DNA of 64,000 bases from Microbispora corallina (GTDB taxonomy: Bacteria; Actinomycetota; Actinomycetes; Streptosporangiales; Streptosporangiaceae), in contig NZ_BOOC01000033.1 in assembly GCF_016863035.1 (NCBI RefSeq), forward strand, positions 1 to 64,000. The letters run 5' to 3'. The position numbers and the translations under genes were made by a program. This document shows, one piece after another, positions 44,540 through 53,085 of this stretch. Positions within the stretch are counted from its first letter, which is position 1. Each line of letters begins with the position of its first letter. Under the pieces are notes generated by a model. It saw nothing but the letters and a program-made list of their open reading frames with translations, was not told the DNA's origin and did no database searches.

Positions 44540-45310
44540 TCACAGCTTCTTCCACAGGGCCGGGGTGTTCGGCGGCTCCCAGCCCACGAGAGCGGTGTGG
44601 GCCTGGAGGCACTGGTACTTCGCGCCGTTGTAGGTCACCTGGTCGCCCACCTTGTAGGCGGTGCCGGGCGCCCACGTGCCCGCGGGCGCCGTCACGGTCG
44701 GCGTGGGAGTGGGGGTCCGGGTGGGGGTCGGCGTCGGTGTCGGCGTCGGTGTCGGCGTCCGGGTCGGAGTCGGGGTCGGGGTGGGCGTCGGGGTGCCACC
44801 GCCGCCCACCTGGAGGTCGACGCAGGAGTAGAAGGCGTTGGCGGTGTCGGCGATGTTCCAGATCGCGAGGACCTTCTGCCGTCCGCTGTGGCCGCTCAGG
44901 TTCACCGTGTGGCTCACGGTGGCCCCGGGCTGCGCCCCGTGGTCGTCGAAGACCGCGACCCGGGTGCCGCCGATGTAGTACTCCCACGTGCTGGTGGCGT
45001 GGCGGGCGGTCAGGACCCAGGTGAAGGTGACCGTGCTGCCGACGCTCGTGGCCGGCCAGGCCTTGCTCTCGTCGTCGAGCTGGGCGAAGCGGGCGTTCCC
45101 GCCGCTGCAACTGCGCAGGCCCTTCGGGCCCTCGACGCTCTGCGGCTCGTAGACGATGTCGCCGCAGTTGGCGACGCGGCCCTGCGCGCACATGGCCTGG
45201 CGGCTCGGGGGCGAGTTGATGTACCCGTGCGCCTGAGCGGGCGAGGCGATGAACACCGCCGCGCCGATGGCGAGTACCGCTGACGCGATGAAGGTCAACG
45301 TTCTTCGCAT
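44540..45310 (-). CDS. AA10 chitin/cellulose-active lytic polysaccharide monooxygenase with CBM5/12
   Basis: 256 residues. The signal peptide ends at AQA, leaving His28 as the mature N-terminus (HGYINSPPSRQAMC). With His104 (TARHATSTWEYYIGG) it forms the copper histidine brace that oxidises chitin or cellulose. A Thr/Pro linker with TPTRTPTPTP repeats leads to a chitin-binding CBM5/12 module (WAPGTAYKVGDQVTYNGAKY). AAAGGAG precedes the ATG. A promoter with a GAAAGTTTC-type repeat lies 30-57 bases upstream, and a hairpin follows the gene. It is secreted and monocistronic. Confidence 0.93.
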   Translation of the reverse strand: MRRTLTFIASAVLAIGAAVFIASPAQAHGYINSPPSRQAMCAQGRVANCGDIVYEPQSVEGPKGLRSCSGGNARFAQLDDESKAWPATSVGSTVTFTWVLTARHATSTWEYYIGGTRVAVFDDHGAQPGATVSHTVNLSGHSGRQKVLAIWNIADTANAFYSCVDLQVGGGGTPTPTPTPTPTRTPTPTPTPTPTPTRTPTPTPTVTAPAGTWAPGTAYKVGDQVTYNGAKYQCLQAHTALVGWEPPNTPALWKKL

Positions 45311-45339
45311 GTGGTGCTCCTTTGCTGGGGGGTGGCCCG

Positions 45340-45367
45340 AATATAAAAGAAAGTTTCTTAACAGTAA
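45340..45367 (-). promoter_or_regulatory. Promoter and possible operator of the AA10 gene
   Basis: On the minus strand, -35 TTACTG (45367-45362), 16-base spacer, -10 TATATT (45345-45340). The spacer contains AAGAAAGTTTCTT (45347-45359), a 6-bp inverted repeat around one G, resembling the CGAAA/TTTCG operators of LacI-type polysaccharide regulators. Confidence 0.6.
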
Positions 45368-45493
45368 AGGCCTATTTTCTGCCTTGTCAGAGCCGCGGTC
45401 ACGGGAAAGGCGCTGGTAGACGGCCTGCGATGTCAGTTCGACGGCAACGGGGGACCCGCCGTTTGAGCCCGCCCGGACGGGTAGGCGCACCTT

Positions 45494-45967
45494 ATGGGCA
45501 AGGGACGGATATTCCATGATCTGGCCGCAGGGGTGGCGGCGGGGGCGACCGGCACGACGGCCCTCAACGCGATCACCTATCTCGACATGGCCGTACGGGG
45601 ACGGCCCGCGAGCGGGCTCCCCGAGAAGACGGTGGACACGCTGACCGAGCGTCTCCATGTCGGCCTGGGCCCGGAGGAGGACGCCCGCAACCGCGAGCAG
45701 GGCCTCGGACCCATGCTCGGCATCCTGACCGGGGTCGGCGTCGGTCTCGCGTACGGCCTGTTCCGCCACTCCGTACGACGGGTCAACGGGCCCGCCGCGG
45801 CCGCCGGAGTGGGGCTGGCGGCGGCCGTGGCGAGCAACCTCCCGATGACCTCGCTCGGGCTCACCGACCCCCGGAAATGGGGGATCGGCGGCTGGGTCTC
45901 CGACCTGATCCCCCACCTCGGGTACGGCGCGGCCACGGTGGCGGCCTTCGAGCTCATGCGCGGCTGA
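45494..45967 (+). CDS. Small multi-pass membrane protein of unknown function
   Basis: 157 residues with three or four hydrophobic segments (DLAAGVAAGATGTTALNAI, GPMLGILTGVGVGLAYGLF, GPAAAAGVGLAAAVASNLPM, LGYGAATVAAFEL). Charged loop LPEKTVDTLTERLHVGLGP between the first two. It resembles an unnamed actinobacterial membrane family often found singly. It ends 3 bases from the convergent methyltransferase gene. No role can be assigned. Confidence 0.7.
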   Translation: MGKGRIFHDLAAGVAAGATGTTALNAITYLDMAVRGRPASGLPEKTVDTLTERLHVGLGPEEDARNREQGLGPMLGILTGVGVGLAYGLFRHSVRRVNGPAAAAGVGLAAAVASNLPMTSLGLTDPRKWGIGGWVSDLIPHLGYGAATVAAFELMRG

Positions 45968-45970
45968 CGG

Positions 45971-47101
45971 TCAGGGCCAGGGATCGCCCCAGGCGGCGTC
46001 GCGGGCGGCCCGGTAAGCGTTCCGGTCGCGCCGGGACACGATCTCGTCGCGCAGGTCCCCGTCGCCAACGCACAGGCGCAGGCGGACCATGCCGTCGCGC
46101 TTGGCCGGATGCCGCACGATCCGGTCGCCCACCGGAATCCGCCGCTCCCGTGAGGCGACGACGTACGAGAACTTCTCGTCCTCGAACCCGAGTGACGCCC
46201 TCTTGATCCGCCGGTGCAGCGGGGTCCGCGGAAGCCGTACGGAGAAGTGGCACCAGTCCCGGCCCGGGACGATCGGGCAGGCGGCGTCGTGCGGGCACGG
46301 CGCGAGCGTCGTCATGCCGAGGGCGAGCAGCGTGTCCCGGGCGGCCGTGATCCGGGCGTGCCCGGCGGGCGTCCCGGGCTCGACGACGACCACCGTCCCC
46401 GCGCCGGCGGCGAACCGCCGGATGGCCCGATCACGCGCGTCAGGGGGAAGCTCCCCCAGCACGTACGCCATCGTGACGAGGTCCGCCGCGGGCGCCGCCG
46501 CACACGCCCCGGCGGCCGGCCGCGGCCCGGATGCGGCGACCTCCGCGCGACGTGACGCCGAGGCGATGTCCGAACGGCGTGACGCCGAGGCGATGCCGGT
46601 GTGCCGCGATGTCGAGGCGACACCGGACTGACGTGTTCCTGACGCGATCTCCGTGTGGCCCGAAGCCGAGGCGAGGTCGGCGCGGTGCCAGGACGCTCCG
46701 CGGAGGGCGGCGGAGCCGGCGCCCGCCGCGAGCCGCCTTCCGGCCGCGATCACGGCCGGGTCGCGCTCTGTGATCTCGATCGCCTCGATGCCCGGCCAGA
46801 TCCCCGTCGCCGCCCAGGCCGCCGCACCCGTGCCGCCGCCGGCGTCGGCAAGGGTCCGCGGGAGGAACCCGGGCGCCGCCAGGGCCGCCTGCCGCATCGC
46901 CGCCGAGGCGGCGGCGTACGTGGCGGGCATCCGGTACGCCGCGTAGGCGGCCACGTCCACGGGTGAACGCATGACGGGGCCCGCTACGCCGCCGCGGTAG
47001 CGTCCGACGAGCCGCTCCACTGCCCGGGTCAGCTCCCGCTGGGAGAACCCGGCGAGCAGGGAGTCGAGGGCGTCGTTCAGGTCGCCGGGAAGGGGGATCA
47101 T
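45971..47101 (-). CDS. Rsm22-like SAM-dependent methyltransferase with internal minisatellite
   Basis: 376 residues. The N-terminal region (YRMPATYAAASAAMRQ), SAM motif LADAGGGTGAAAWAA, VLGELPPDARD, and the tail RDWCHFSVRLPR match Rsm22-type methyltransferases linked to small-subunit ribosome biogenesis. Residues 144-188 are five 9-residue units of ASxSRxxxI type encoded by 27-bp repeats, inserted between the SAM-binding strands. ATG 47101 overlaps the upstream MFS gene stop, so it is co-translated with a pump. Confidence 0.85.
   Translation of the reverse strand: MIPLPGDLNDALDSLLAGFSQRELTRAVERLVGRYRGGVAGPVMRSPVDVAAYAAYRMPATYAAASAAMRQAALAAPGFLPRTLADAGGGTGAAAWAATGIWPGIEAIEITERDPAVIAAGRRLAAGAGSAALRGASWHRADLASASGHTEIASGTRQSGVASTSRHTGIASASRRSDIASASRRAEVAASGPRPAAGACAAAPAADLVTMAYVLGELPPDARDRAIRRFAAGAGTVVVVEPGTPAGHARITAARDTLLALGMTTLAPCPHDAACPIVPGRDWCHFSVRLPRTPLHRRIKRASLGFEDEKFSYVVASRERRIPVGDRIVRHPAKRDGMVRLRLCVGDGDLRDEIVSRRDRNAYRAARDAAWGDPWP
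46538..46672 (-). repeat. 27-bp in-frame minisatellite in the methyltransferase gene
   Basis: Five 27-bp units. Two adjacent ones share GACGCCGAGGCGATG exactly. Copy-number change would keep the frame. Confidence 0.85.
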
Positions 47102-48339
47102 GCGCCTCCTCCCCCCGGAACCGCGGACGCCCGCCCGAGTGGGCGCCAGGCGACCACGGCGATCACGAGCGTCACGGCCGCCGCCGCCCCGAACGGCGCG
47201 ACGACGGTGAGCGACCGCGCCACCGACCCGCCGACCAGGGATCCGACGGCCGCCCCGCCGACCTGCAGCAGGGAGTACACGCTGCCGACCCGTCCCCGCA
47301 GGCGGTCGGGCACGGCACGCTGGCAGGCGGTCGTCGCCACGATCCCCCAGACCATCGTGTGGACGCCGAAGACGACGAGGATGGCGGCGGCCACGAAAGG
47401 AGCCGTGGTCAGCGCGAGGATGGCGTGGGTCGCGGCCTCCAGGAGGAGCCCGGCGCGCAGCAGGGCCGCCGCGCCGAAACGCGCCTGGAGACGGGCGGCG
47501 ATGCCCGTTCCGGCCAGGCCGCCCACGCCGAACGTGGTCAGCAGCAGGCCGTACCCGATGTCCGACAGCCCCAGCCGCTGACGGGCGTACAGGACGAAGA
47601 CCGAGAAGGCGGCGCAGAACGCGATGTTCGCGACACCCATGCTCAGGGCCAGGGCCCGGAGCAGGCCGTCGTGCCACAGCGTCCGCAGCCCGGCGGCGAT
47701 CTCGGCGGCCACGCCGTCCGCCCGCGGCTTGTCACCGGACGGATCGGGAGGCTGGGGCGGCGCGGGACGGACGGCCACGACCAGCGCGGCCGCCGCGACG
47801 AACGACAGGGCGTCGACCGCGAACGGCAACGCCGGGGCGACCACGAACAGCCACGCGCCGAGTGGCTTGGCCGCGAACTGGTTGGCCAGCGTGAACGTGG
47901 CCATCAGCCGGGCGTTGGCCGCCGCGAGGCGGTCGGGCGGCACGACGGCGGGCAGGAGCGCGCCGTACGCCGTGTCGGCGAGCGTCTCCCCCACTCCGAG
48001 CAGGAAGAAGGCGGCGTAGACGAGCCACACGCCGGCCGTGCCCGAGGCGATGGCCAGGGCCAGGACGCCGAGGGGAACCGCGCGCAGCAGGTTGACGGCG
48101 ACGATCAGCCGGCGACGGTCCAGCCGGTCCACGTAAACGCCGCTGAACAGGGCGAACAGCAGCCAGGGCAGTTGCTGGGCGAAGGCGGCCCCGGCCACTT
48201 GGGCGGGGTCGCCGGTGAGCGAGGCGACGAGCAGCGGCCCGGCCGCCATCGTGACGCCGTCGCCCACATTGGAGATCGCGGACGCGATCCAGAGCTTGCT
48301 GAAGTCCGCGCCGAGACGCGCGGAGGTGCGGGCACGCAC
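47098..48339 (-). CDS. MFS transporter (DHA3-like)
   Basis: 413 residues with about 12 hydrophobic helices and the loop GVYVDRLDRRRL, typical of MFS_3/enterobactin- or macrolide-efflux-like pumps. GTG 48339 follows GAGGAG at good spacing. Its stop overlaps the methyltransferase ATG. A 16-codon ORF with a strong ribosome binding site lies about 290 bases upstream on the same strand, and could attenuate expression as leader peptides of resistance genes do. Confidence 0.88.
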   Translation of the reverse strand: MRARTSARLGADFSKLWIASAISNVGDGVTMAAGPLLVASLTGDPAQVAGAAFAQQLPWLLFALFSGVYVDRLDRRRLIVAVNLLRAVPLGVLALAIASGTAGVWLVYAAFFLLGVGETLADTAYGALLPAVVPPDRLAAANARLMATFTLANQFAAKPLGAWLFVVAPALPFAVDALSFVAAAALVVAVRPAPPQPPDPSGDKPRADGVAAEIAAGLRTLWHDGLLRALALSMGVANIAFCAAFSVFVLYARQRLGLSDIGYGLLLTTFGVGGLAGTGIAARLQARFGAAALLRAGLLLEAATHAILALTTAPFVAAAILVVFGVHTMVWGIVATTACQRAVPDRLRGRVGSVYSLLQVGGAAVGSLVGGSVARSLTVVAPFGAAAAVTLVIAVVAWRPLGRASAVPGGGGA

Positions 48340-48629
48340 AAGAGCTCCTCAGGAAGAAGTCGGCCATGAATCGGCGACCGCTTCGAGACGAGGAGCCCGC
48401 ACCCGCGCGACGTGCCGCTGCCGCGGCCCGCACGCCTTCCCCAGGACCGTCACGCCCACGCGGCGACGCGCGCATGCCCTCCGTAGGCATGCCGGGATCC
48501 CACCCGGCGTCGGCGCGGGTGACGGTTGTGACGGTGTTCGGCGACGCGCGCGTACCGCTCATGCGCGGCCCGCGATCAGGCAGGCTCGCGCGGGCACGTC
48601 GCGTGAGCGGGATCAGTGCCCGGTCAGCG

Positions 48630-48680
48630 CTAGGTGCGTCCTCGTACCGAAGCGGCGACCTCGACCATGCCGTGGCGCAT
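48630..48680 (-). CDS. Possible 16-residue leader peptide
   Basis: ATG 48680 is preceded by AGGAGGAGG at 5-6 bases and encodes MRHGMVEVAASVRGRT, then stops. The signal is stronger than for most real genes here. It is too short for homology reasoning. Its place in the leader region of an efflux-pump operon makes a regulatory peptide possible; chance is the alternative. Confidence 0.35.
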   Translation of the reverse strand: MRHGMVEVAASVRGRT

Positions 48681-48902
48681 GCCGACCTCCTCCTGACCGA
48701 TGGGGCAGGTGCCCGATGGGTACGGCGGCAGCGTACCGGCGCGCCTCCTGCCGGTGCCCCCGATTTTCCCGGCACGACGCAACCGGATGCCTGATCCTGG
48801 GTCCACGTCCGCGGCGGCAGCCTGAGGGTGGAGGGCAGCCCCCGCGGTGCCCGCCTGGTCCTCCGGCTCCCGCTCGCCGCGCCCGGATGCCGCCCGTTCC
48901 GG

Positions 48903-48946
48903 CGCCGCCCCGCCGTACCCGGGTGTGGAGGTACGACGGGGCGGCG
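48903..48946 (-). terminator. Strong terminator hairpin of the sigma-factor operon
   Basis: A 17-bp stem (48903-48919 with 48930-48946) with a 10-base loop. The single C-A mismatch is a G-U pair in the minus-strand RNA. It begins 6 bases after the stop codon of the CU044_5270-type gene. Confidence 0.8.
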
Positions 48947-48952
48947 GGGAGG

Positions 48953-50092
48953 TCAGGCCTTGGGCGGGGTCTGGTCCGTCCAGGAGGCCTCGGTGACGGC
49001 CTGCCAGATGATCGGCGTGCCGGGCTCGGCCCACGCGTACTGGCCGCGCGGTTCGACCGCGACGAACTGGTCGGTCAGCAGGGTGCCGGTGTCCGGGTCG
49101 ATCAGGAGCTGACGCTCGAACCGGCCGGTGGGCCAGGTCTCGGTCCGCCCGACACCGGTCGCCGTACGGCCGAGGGCGTCGGTCACCTGGCCGAGGTTGC
49201 GGACCCCGCCGATCCCGGCGAGCACCTTGTACGCGGCGGCGCGGGTGGCGGGCTTCACCGGCATGTCCGCGATCAGCCCGGCGGTGACCTGGAAGAGCCA
49301 CGAGTCGGCGTCCATCGGCGTGTTCGCCTCGGTGCCATGGCCCTGGTAGCCCTTGAGCAGGTACTTCTTCAGGCCGTCGGGGGTCGTGGGCAGGGCGCGG
49401 AGCTCGGCCACCGAGATGTTGTGCCCGGCCAGGTCGAAGACGTCGCCCTTGTAGTCGATCCGGTCCCTGGACGGCTTGCCCGGGCGTGCCTCGATCGACA
49501 GGCTCAACCGCTTGCCGCCCTTGTCGCCCTGGGTCGTCCAGCTCGTGGGCGAGCCGTCCTGCCGCCAGGCGTCCTCCTGTCCCTTGGCGGGCTTCGTGCC
49601 CATGTTCTGGGAGATCCAGTAGCTCGGCCGGTCGGGGGTGCTCGCCACCCAGAACTGGGAGCGGCCCAGGCTGTTCACGACGTACTTGACCTTGGTGCCC
49701 ACCTGGTAGGCGTAACCCGACGACGTCTCGGTGTGCCAGTACGCCCCGTCGGCCGCCGACGCCTTGCGGGACGACTCCGCCGCGACCAGCAGGAGCTGCC
49801 TGGCGGACAGGTGGGCCACGGGGGTGGCGGCGCTCGTCGACGGGGCCGCCGCCGAGGGGGCGCGGGGGGTCGTGCCGCCGGTTCCGGCGACCGACACCGT
49901 CACGGCCACCGCCGTCGCGGCCGCCGCCCCCGCGAGGCTCAGCCCCCACACGGGCCGGACGGACGTGCGCCGCCGCGGCGCGGTCCGGGGCTGCGCCATG
50001 GCGTGCGCCAGCTCGCCGGCCCTGGTGTGCTGGTCGACCTGGGCGTCGTAGTACGCGGGGCGGGCCGCCCGCAGCTCGTCCATGGGGTTCAT
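48953..50092 (-). CDS. CU044_5270-type membrane-anchored protein, sigma-factor partner
   Basis: 379 residues. A cytosolic N-terminus of about 50 residues with MDELRAARPAYYDAQVD and a basic patch, one transmembrane helix (VWGLSLAGAAAATAVAVTVS), and an external domain of about 290 residues (SGYAYQVGTKVKYVV and onward). This architecture and coupling to an ECF sigma gene fit the family found beside SigE-like factors in Streptosporangiaceae, possibly an anti-sigma or sensing partner. ATG 50092 overlaps the sigma stop (ATGA). Confidence 0.8.
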   Translation of the reverse strand: MNPMDELRAARPAYYDAQVDQHTRAGELAHAMAQPRTAPRRRTSVRPVWGLSLAGAAAATAVAVTVSVAGTGGTTPRAPSAAAPSTSAATPVAHLSARQLLLVAAESSRKASAADGAYWHTETSSGYAYQVGTKVKYVVNSLGRSQFWVASTPDRPSYWISQNMGTKPAKGQEDAWRQDGSPTSWTTQGDKGGKRLSLSIEARPGKPSRDRIDYKGDVFDLAGHNISVAELRALPTTPDGLKKYLLKGYQGHGTEANTPMDADSWLFQVTAGLIADMPVKPATRAAAYKVLAGIGGVRNLGQVTDALGRTATGVGRTETWPTGRFERQLLIDPDTGTLLTDQFVAVEPRGQYAWAEPGTPIIWQAVTEASWTDQTPPKA

Positions 50093-50616
50093 GACCACTC
50101 CTCGTTGAGGTTCCGCACCCGGGGGCGGGGCCGTGCGGCCGGCGCGGCCTCCATCGCCTGGGCCAGGCGCTTGCGCGCGCGGTGCAGCCGTACGCGGAAG
50201 GCGGCCTGGGAGCAGCCGACGACGCGGGCCGCGTCGCGCGGGGCGAGCCCCTGCCACGCGACGAGGATGAGGATCTCGCGCTCCTCCTCCGACAGCGTCG
50301 CGAGCGCCCGGACCACCGCCAGGTGCTCGGCCACGCGGTCGGCGTGGTCACCCTCGGCCCAGGCTCGCAACTCCCTCGACAGGGACTCCTGCTTGATCTC
50401 CGCGCGGATGTTGTCCCGCAGCACGTTGCGGGCCACTCCGAGCAGCCACGGCAGGGCCGGCTCAGGCACGTCGTCGAACCGCCGCCAGGCGATCGCGAAC
50501 GTCTCGCTCACCACTTCGTCGGCGACCTGCCGGCCCGCGCGACTGACCACGTACGCCCATACGCGCTGGCGGCATTCGTCGTACATGGTGGTGAACCGAT
50601 GAGAATCGTCCGTCAC
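50089..50616 (-). CDS. ECF-type RNA polymerase sigma factor
   Basis: 175 residues. Region 2 (YDECRQRVWAYVVSRAGRQV, then DEVVSETFAIAWRRFDDVP) and region 4 helix-turn-helix (LSEEEREILILVAWQGLAPR, DAARVVGCSQAAFRVRLHRA) of a SigE/ECF group factor. Start GTG 50616. The coupled downstream gene encodes a membrane protein with a cytosolic N-terminus, likely the regulator of its activity. No ECF -35 AAC promoter was identified upstream. Confidence 0.92.
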   Translation of the reverse strand: MTDDSHRFTTMYDECRQRVWAYVVSRAGRQVADEVVSETFAIAWRRFDDVPEPALPWLLGVARNVLRDNIRAEIKQESLSRELRAWAEGDHADRVAEHLAVVRALATLSEEEREILILVAWQGLAPRDAARVVGCSQAAFRVRLHRARKRLAQAMEAAPAARPRPRVRNLNEEWS

Positions 50617-50727
50617 CGCCCGCCCCCTTCATCCCGGGTGTTGTTGCTGACAGGAGGAAGTGGTCCGGGACGTCCAAGTGTTACCGACGAATTCAGGTCG
50701 ATTCGCCGGAGAGGGCTCTACCGGGTG

Positions 50728-51564
50728 TCAGCGGAGATCGTCGGCGTGGTCGGCCGCCCACTGGGCGAACGTGCGCGCGGGACGGCCGAGCACCTTCTCG
50801 ACCGTGTCGATCACGTACGCCTCCTGCCCGACGGACGCCCTCATCAGCGCGAACAGTGAGTCCACGACCGGGGCGGGGACGCGCGTGAGCATCTGCTCCC
50901 TGGCCAGGTCCGGCGGGAGCTCCTCCAGGCGAAGGGGCCGGCCGATGGCCTCGCCGACGATGCGCACCTGATCGCGGTGGGTCAGCGACTCGGGCCCGGT
51001 CATGGGGTACTTCGCGCCCGCGTGCCCGTCCGCCGTCAGCGCCCGGACGCCGACGGCGGCGATGTCGGCCTCGTGAATCGGTGCGGTGGCCGCGTCCGGG
51101 AACGCCAGCCGGACCACGTCTCCCGCCTTGACCTGCCCGGCCCACTGGTAGACGTTCGTCGCGAACGCCCCGGGCCGCAGGAAGGTCCACTCCAGCCCCG
51201 ACGCCGCGACGGCGTCCTCGATCTCGGCGTGGAAGGCGCCGATCGGGTTCGACTGGACCTCGACGTCGTCCCGCACCGCCAGCGAGGACAGCATGACGAC
51301 CCGGCGGACGCCCGCGTCCAGGGCGGCCCGGACGAACGCGGGCGCCGACCCGGGCACGGCGTACAGGAAGACGGCCTCGACGCCGGCCAGCGCCGCGGGA
51401 AGGGTCTCCGGGGCGGACAGGTCGCCGCGGACGACCTCGACGCCGGGCGGAAGCTTCGCGCGCTCGGGGTTCCGGGTCAGGGCCCGCACGTCGTGCCCGG
51501 CCTCGACGAGCTCTCCGACGACGTCGCCGCCCACGTTGCCGGTGGCTCCAGTCACCAGGATCAT
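50728..51564 (-). CDS. NmrA/SDR-like NAD(P)-binding protein
   Basis: 278 residues. N-terminal Rossmann motif VTGATGNVGGDVV, ALTRNPERA cofactor-specific segment and FLRPGAFATNVYQW identify an atypical SDR of the NmrA/quinone-oxidoreductase 2 group (NAD(P)H sensing or oxidoreductase). GGGGAGG precedes ATG 51564. It lacks the YxxxK catalytic pair in the standard place, so a redox-sensing role is possible. It stands between the ECF sigma gene and the ZIP-like gene without coupling. Confidence 0.87.
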   Translation of the reverse strand: MILVTGATGNVGGDVVGELVEAGHDVRALTRNPERAKLPPGVEVVRGDLSAPETLPAALAGVEAVFLYAVPGSAPAFVRAALDAGVRRVVMLSSLAVRDDVEVQSNPIGAFHAEIEDAVAASGLEWTFLRPGAFATNVYQWAGQVKAGDVVRLAFPDAATAPIHEADIAAVGVRALTADGHAGAKYPMTGPESLTHRDQVRIVGEAIGRPLRLEELPPDLAREQMLTRVPAPVVDSLFALMRASVGQEAYVIDTVEKVLGRPARTFAQWAADHADDLR

Positions 51565-51671
51565 GGCATCCTCCCCGTACGGCTCGCGTTGCGATGATCG
51601 TTCCGTCAGCCTAATCGGCATTCCCCCGATTCCGCCGCCGCGAATCATCCCGATCGGTCATCCGCCCTCCC

Positions 51672-52988
51672 TCACTGGACGCCGCTCCCGAGGACGTGCA
51701 GGAGGCGCCGCCGCTCGTCACCGGTCAGCGTGCCGAGCGGCCGCTCCGCGCCGATGCCCGCCTCCGACAGGAGCGTCGCCACGCGCCCCCGCCCGTACCC
51801 GGGCAGCGCGTGGAGGGCCCGGCCGACCGGCGTCCGCCGCACGGACGCGTCGCTGCGCGCCAGGAGCTCCGCCAGGATGCTCCGTTCCGCCATGAGGGAC
51901 GCGGGCCGGTCAGTGTGGGCGACCGCCCCGCCGAGGCGGGGGGAGGCGGGCGCCGCCTGCTCGTCGGCCCGGCCGATGAGCGCGCGGGCCGGGGAGCCCT
52001 CGGTCGTCTCGTCCGCGCCGGTCAGGCTCACGCCTGTCTGCTCCGGCTGGTACGGCGAGCCGAAGGCGCGGCTCTCGGCGGTCGGCGTCCCCTCGTGCCC
52101 CTGTTCGAGGCGGTGCGCGGACGCGATGAGGAGGCCGGCCCCGGCGGCGGCGGTGACGGCGAGCACGATCTGGCGGCGCGACAGCCGTCCGGACCGCTGG
52201 CCGCCCGCGGCGAGCCGGATGCCCACGATCGCCGTGCGCAGCAGCACCCCCATCACCACGCTCAGCAGGATCGGCACCACCTGGGCGGGCAGCGGCCGGA
52301 ACGTGGCGGTCAGGACGCCGATCACCGGCCCGGCGCAGGAGGCCGCCAGCCACGGCGCGAGACGCTGATCGGCCAGGTCGAGCAGGGCCGCGAGCGCCAG
52401 GCCCTCGCTGGCCGAGTGCACGGCCAGCGCGAGGACGACCACGACGGACGCCGTCAGGGCCAGCGTGGCGCCCTCGACGGCCCGGTGCAGGGTCAGCGCG
52501 GCGGCCGTGCCCATGCCGCCGAACAGCGCGGCGTCGACCGCCCGTCTCAGCCTCCGGTGGCGTCCGGGCGCGTGCTGCGGCCCCCGTGGCCGTTCGTGCT
52601 CGTCGGGGCAGGCGCACCCCTTCCGGGTGAAGTAGGCGACCACGAGGAAGCCGGTGCACGCGGCGACGCCGAGCGCCCAGGTGGGCACCCCGGCCTCCGC
52701 CGCGTCGTCCAGCGCGTCGGGCAGCAGGTCGACCAGGGCAGTGACCAGCATCATCGCGGACGCGACCGCCAGCCACACGGTCACCCGCGCCGAGTAGCGG
52801 CGGGCGAGCCAGGCGCCGGCCAGCGTCGCGCAGCAGATCAGCAGCACGGCGGCCCACGCCCCCTGCCGTCCCGGCAGGCCGTCGAGCACGGGCCCGGGGA
52901 GCGGCCCGCCGGCGAGCCCGCGCAGCTCTCCGGTCCGCCCCTCGGGCACCGGCGCGAGGAGACCCGCGCACGCCGTCAGCGACACCAT
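51672..52988 (-). CDS. ZIP-like membrane protein with C-terminal mIHF-like domain
   Basis: 438 residues. About eight hydrophobic helices, with ZIP-type metal ligands in LTLHRAVEGATLAL and LAVHSASEGLALAAL (His with Glu after three residues), as in zinc/iron transporters. The last 70 residues (SILAELLARSDASV, VGRALHALPGYGRGRVATLL, then ERPLGTLTGDERRRLLHVLG) line up with the H2TH DNA-binding part of actinobacterial IHF (SALLESLPGVGKVRAKQIME type). ATG 52988 follows GGGAGG. A transporter carrying such a domain is unusual. Metal and function are unproven. Confidence 0.75.
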   Translation of the reverse strand: MVSLTACAGLLAPVPEGRTGELRGLAGGPLPGPVLDGLPGRQGAWAAVLLICCATLAGAWLARRYSARVTVWLAVASAMMLVTALVDLLPDALDDAAEAGVPTWALGVAACTGFLVVAYFTRKGCACPDEHERPRGPQHAPGRHRRLRRAVDAALFGGMGTAAALTLHRAVEGATLALTASVVVVLALAVHSASEGLALAALLDLADQRLAPWLAASCAGPVIGVLTATFRPLPAQVVPILLSVVMGVLLRTAIVGIRLAAGGQRSGRLSRRQIVLAVTAAAGAGLLIASAHRLEQGHEGTPTAESRAFGSPYQPEQTGVSLTGADETTEGSPARALIGRADEQAAPASPRLGGAVAHTDRPASLMAERSILAELLARSDASVRRTPVGRALHALPGYGRGRVATLLSEAGIGAERPLGTLTGDERRRLLHVLGSGVQ

Positions 52989-53085
52989 GTGCCCGTGCCT
53001 CCCGTCGTTCCGATCCGGTGCGTCCGGGCCGCCGCGGCGATGCCCGGGACCCGCGGGACGCCGGGGACGCCCCGATCTGGAGCCC

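Larger units (their letters stand above)
48340..48952. other. Intergenic region upstream of MFS operon
   Basis: 613 bases with the 16-codon ORF, a GCATGCC/GGCATGC stem-loop near 48477-48497, and the sigma-operon terminator at 48903-48946. A plus-strand ORF (48366-48794) exists but lacks coding character. Confidence 0.5.

Noticed and set aside
48366..48794. 142-codon plus-strand ORF in the intergenic region
   Set aside because: Arg/Pro/Ala-rich, no ribosome binding site, no domain. It also overlaps the leader ORF on the other strand.
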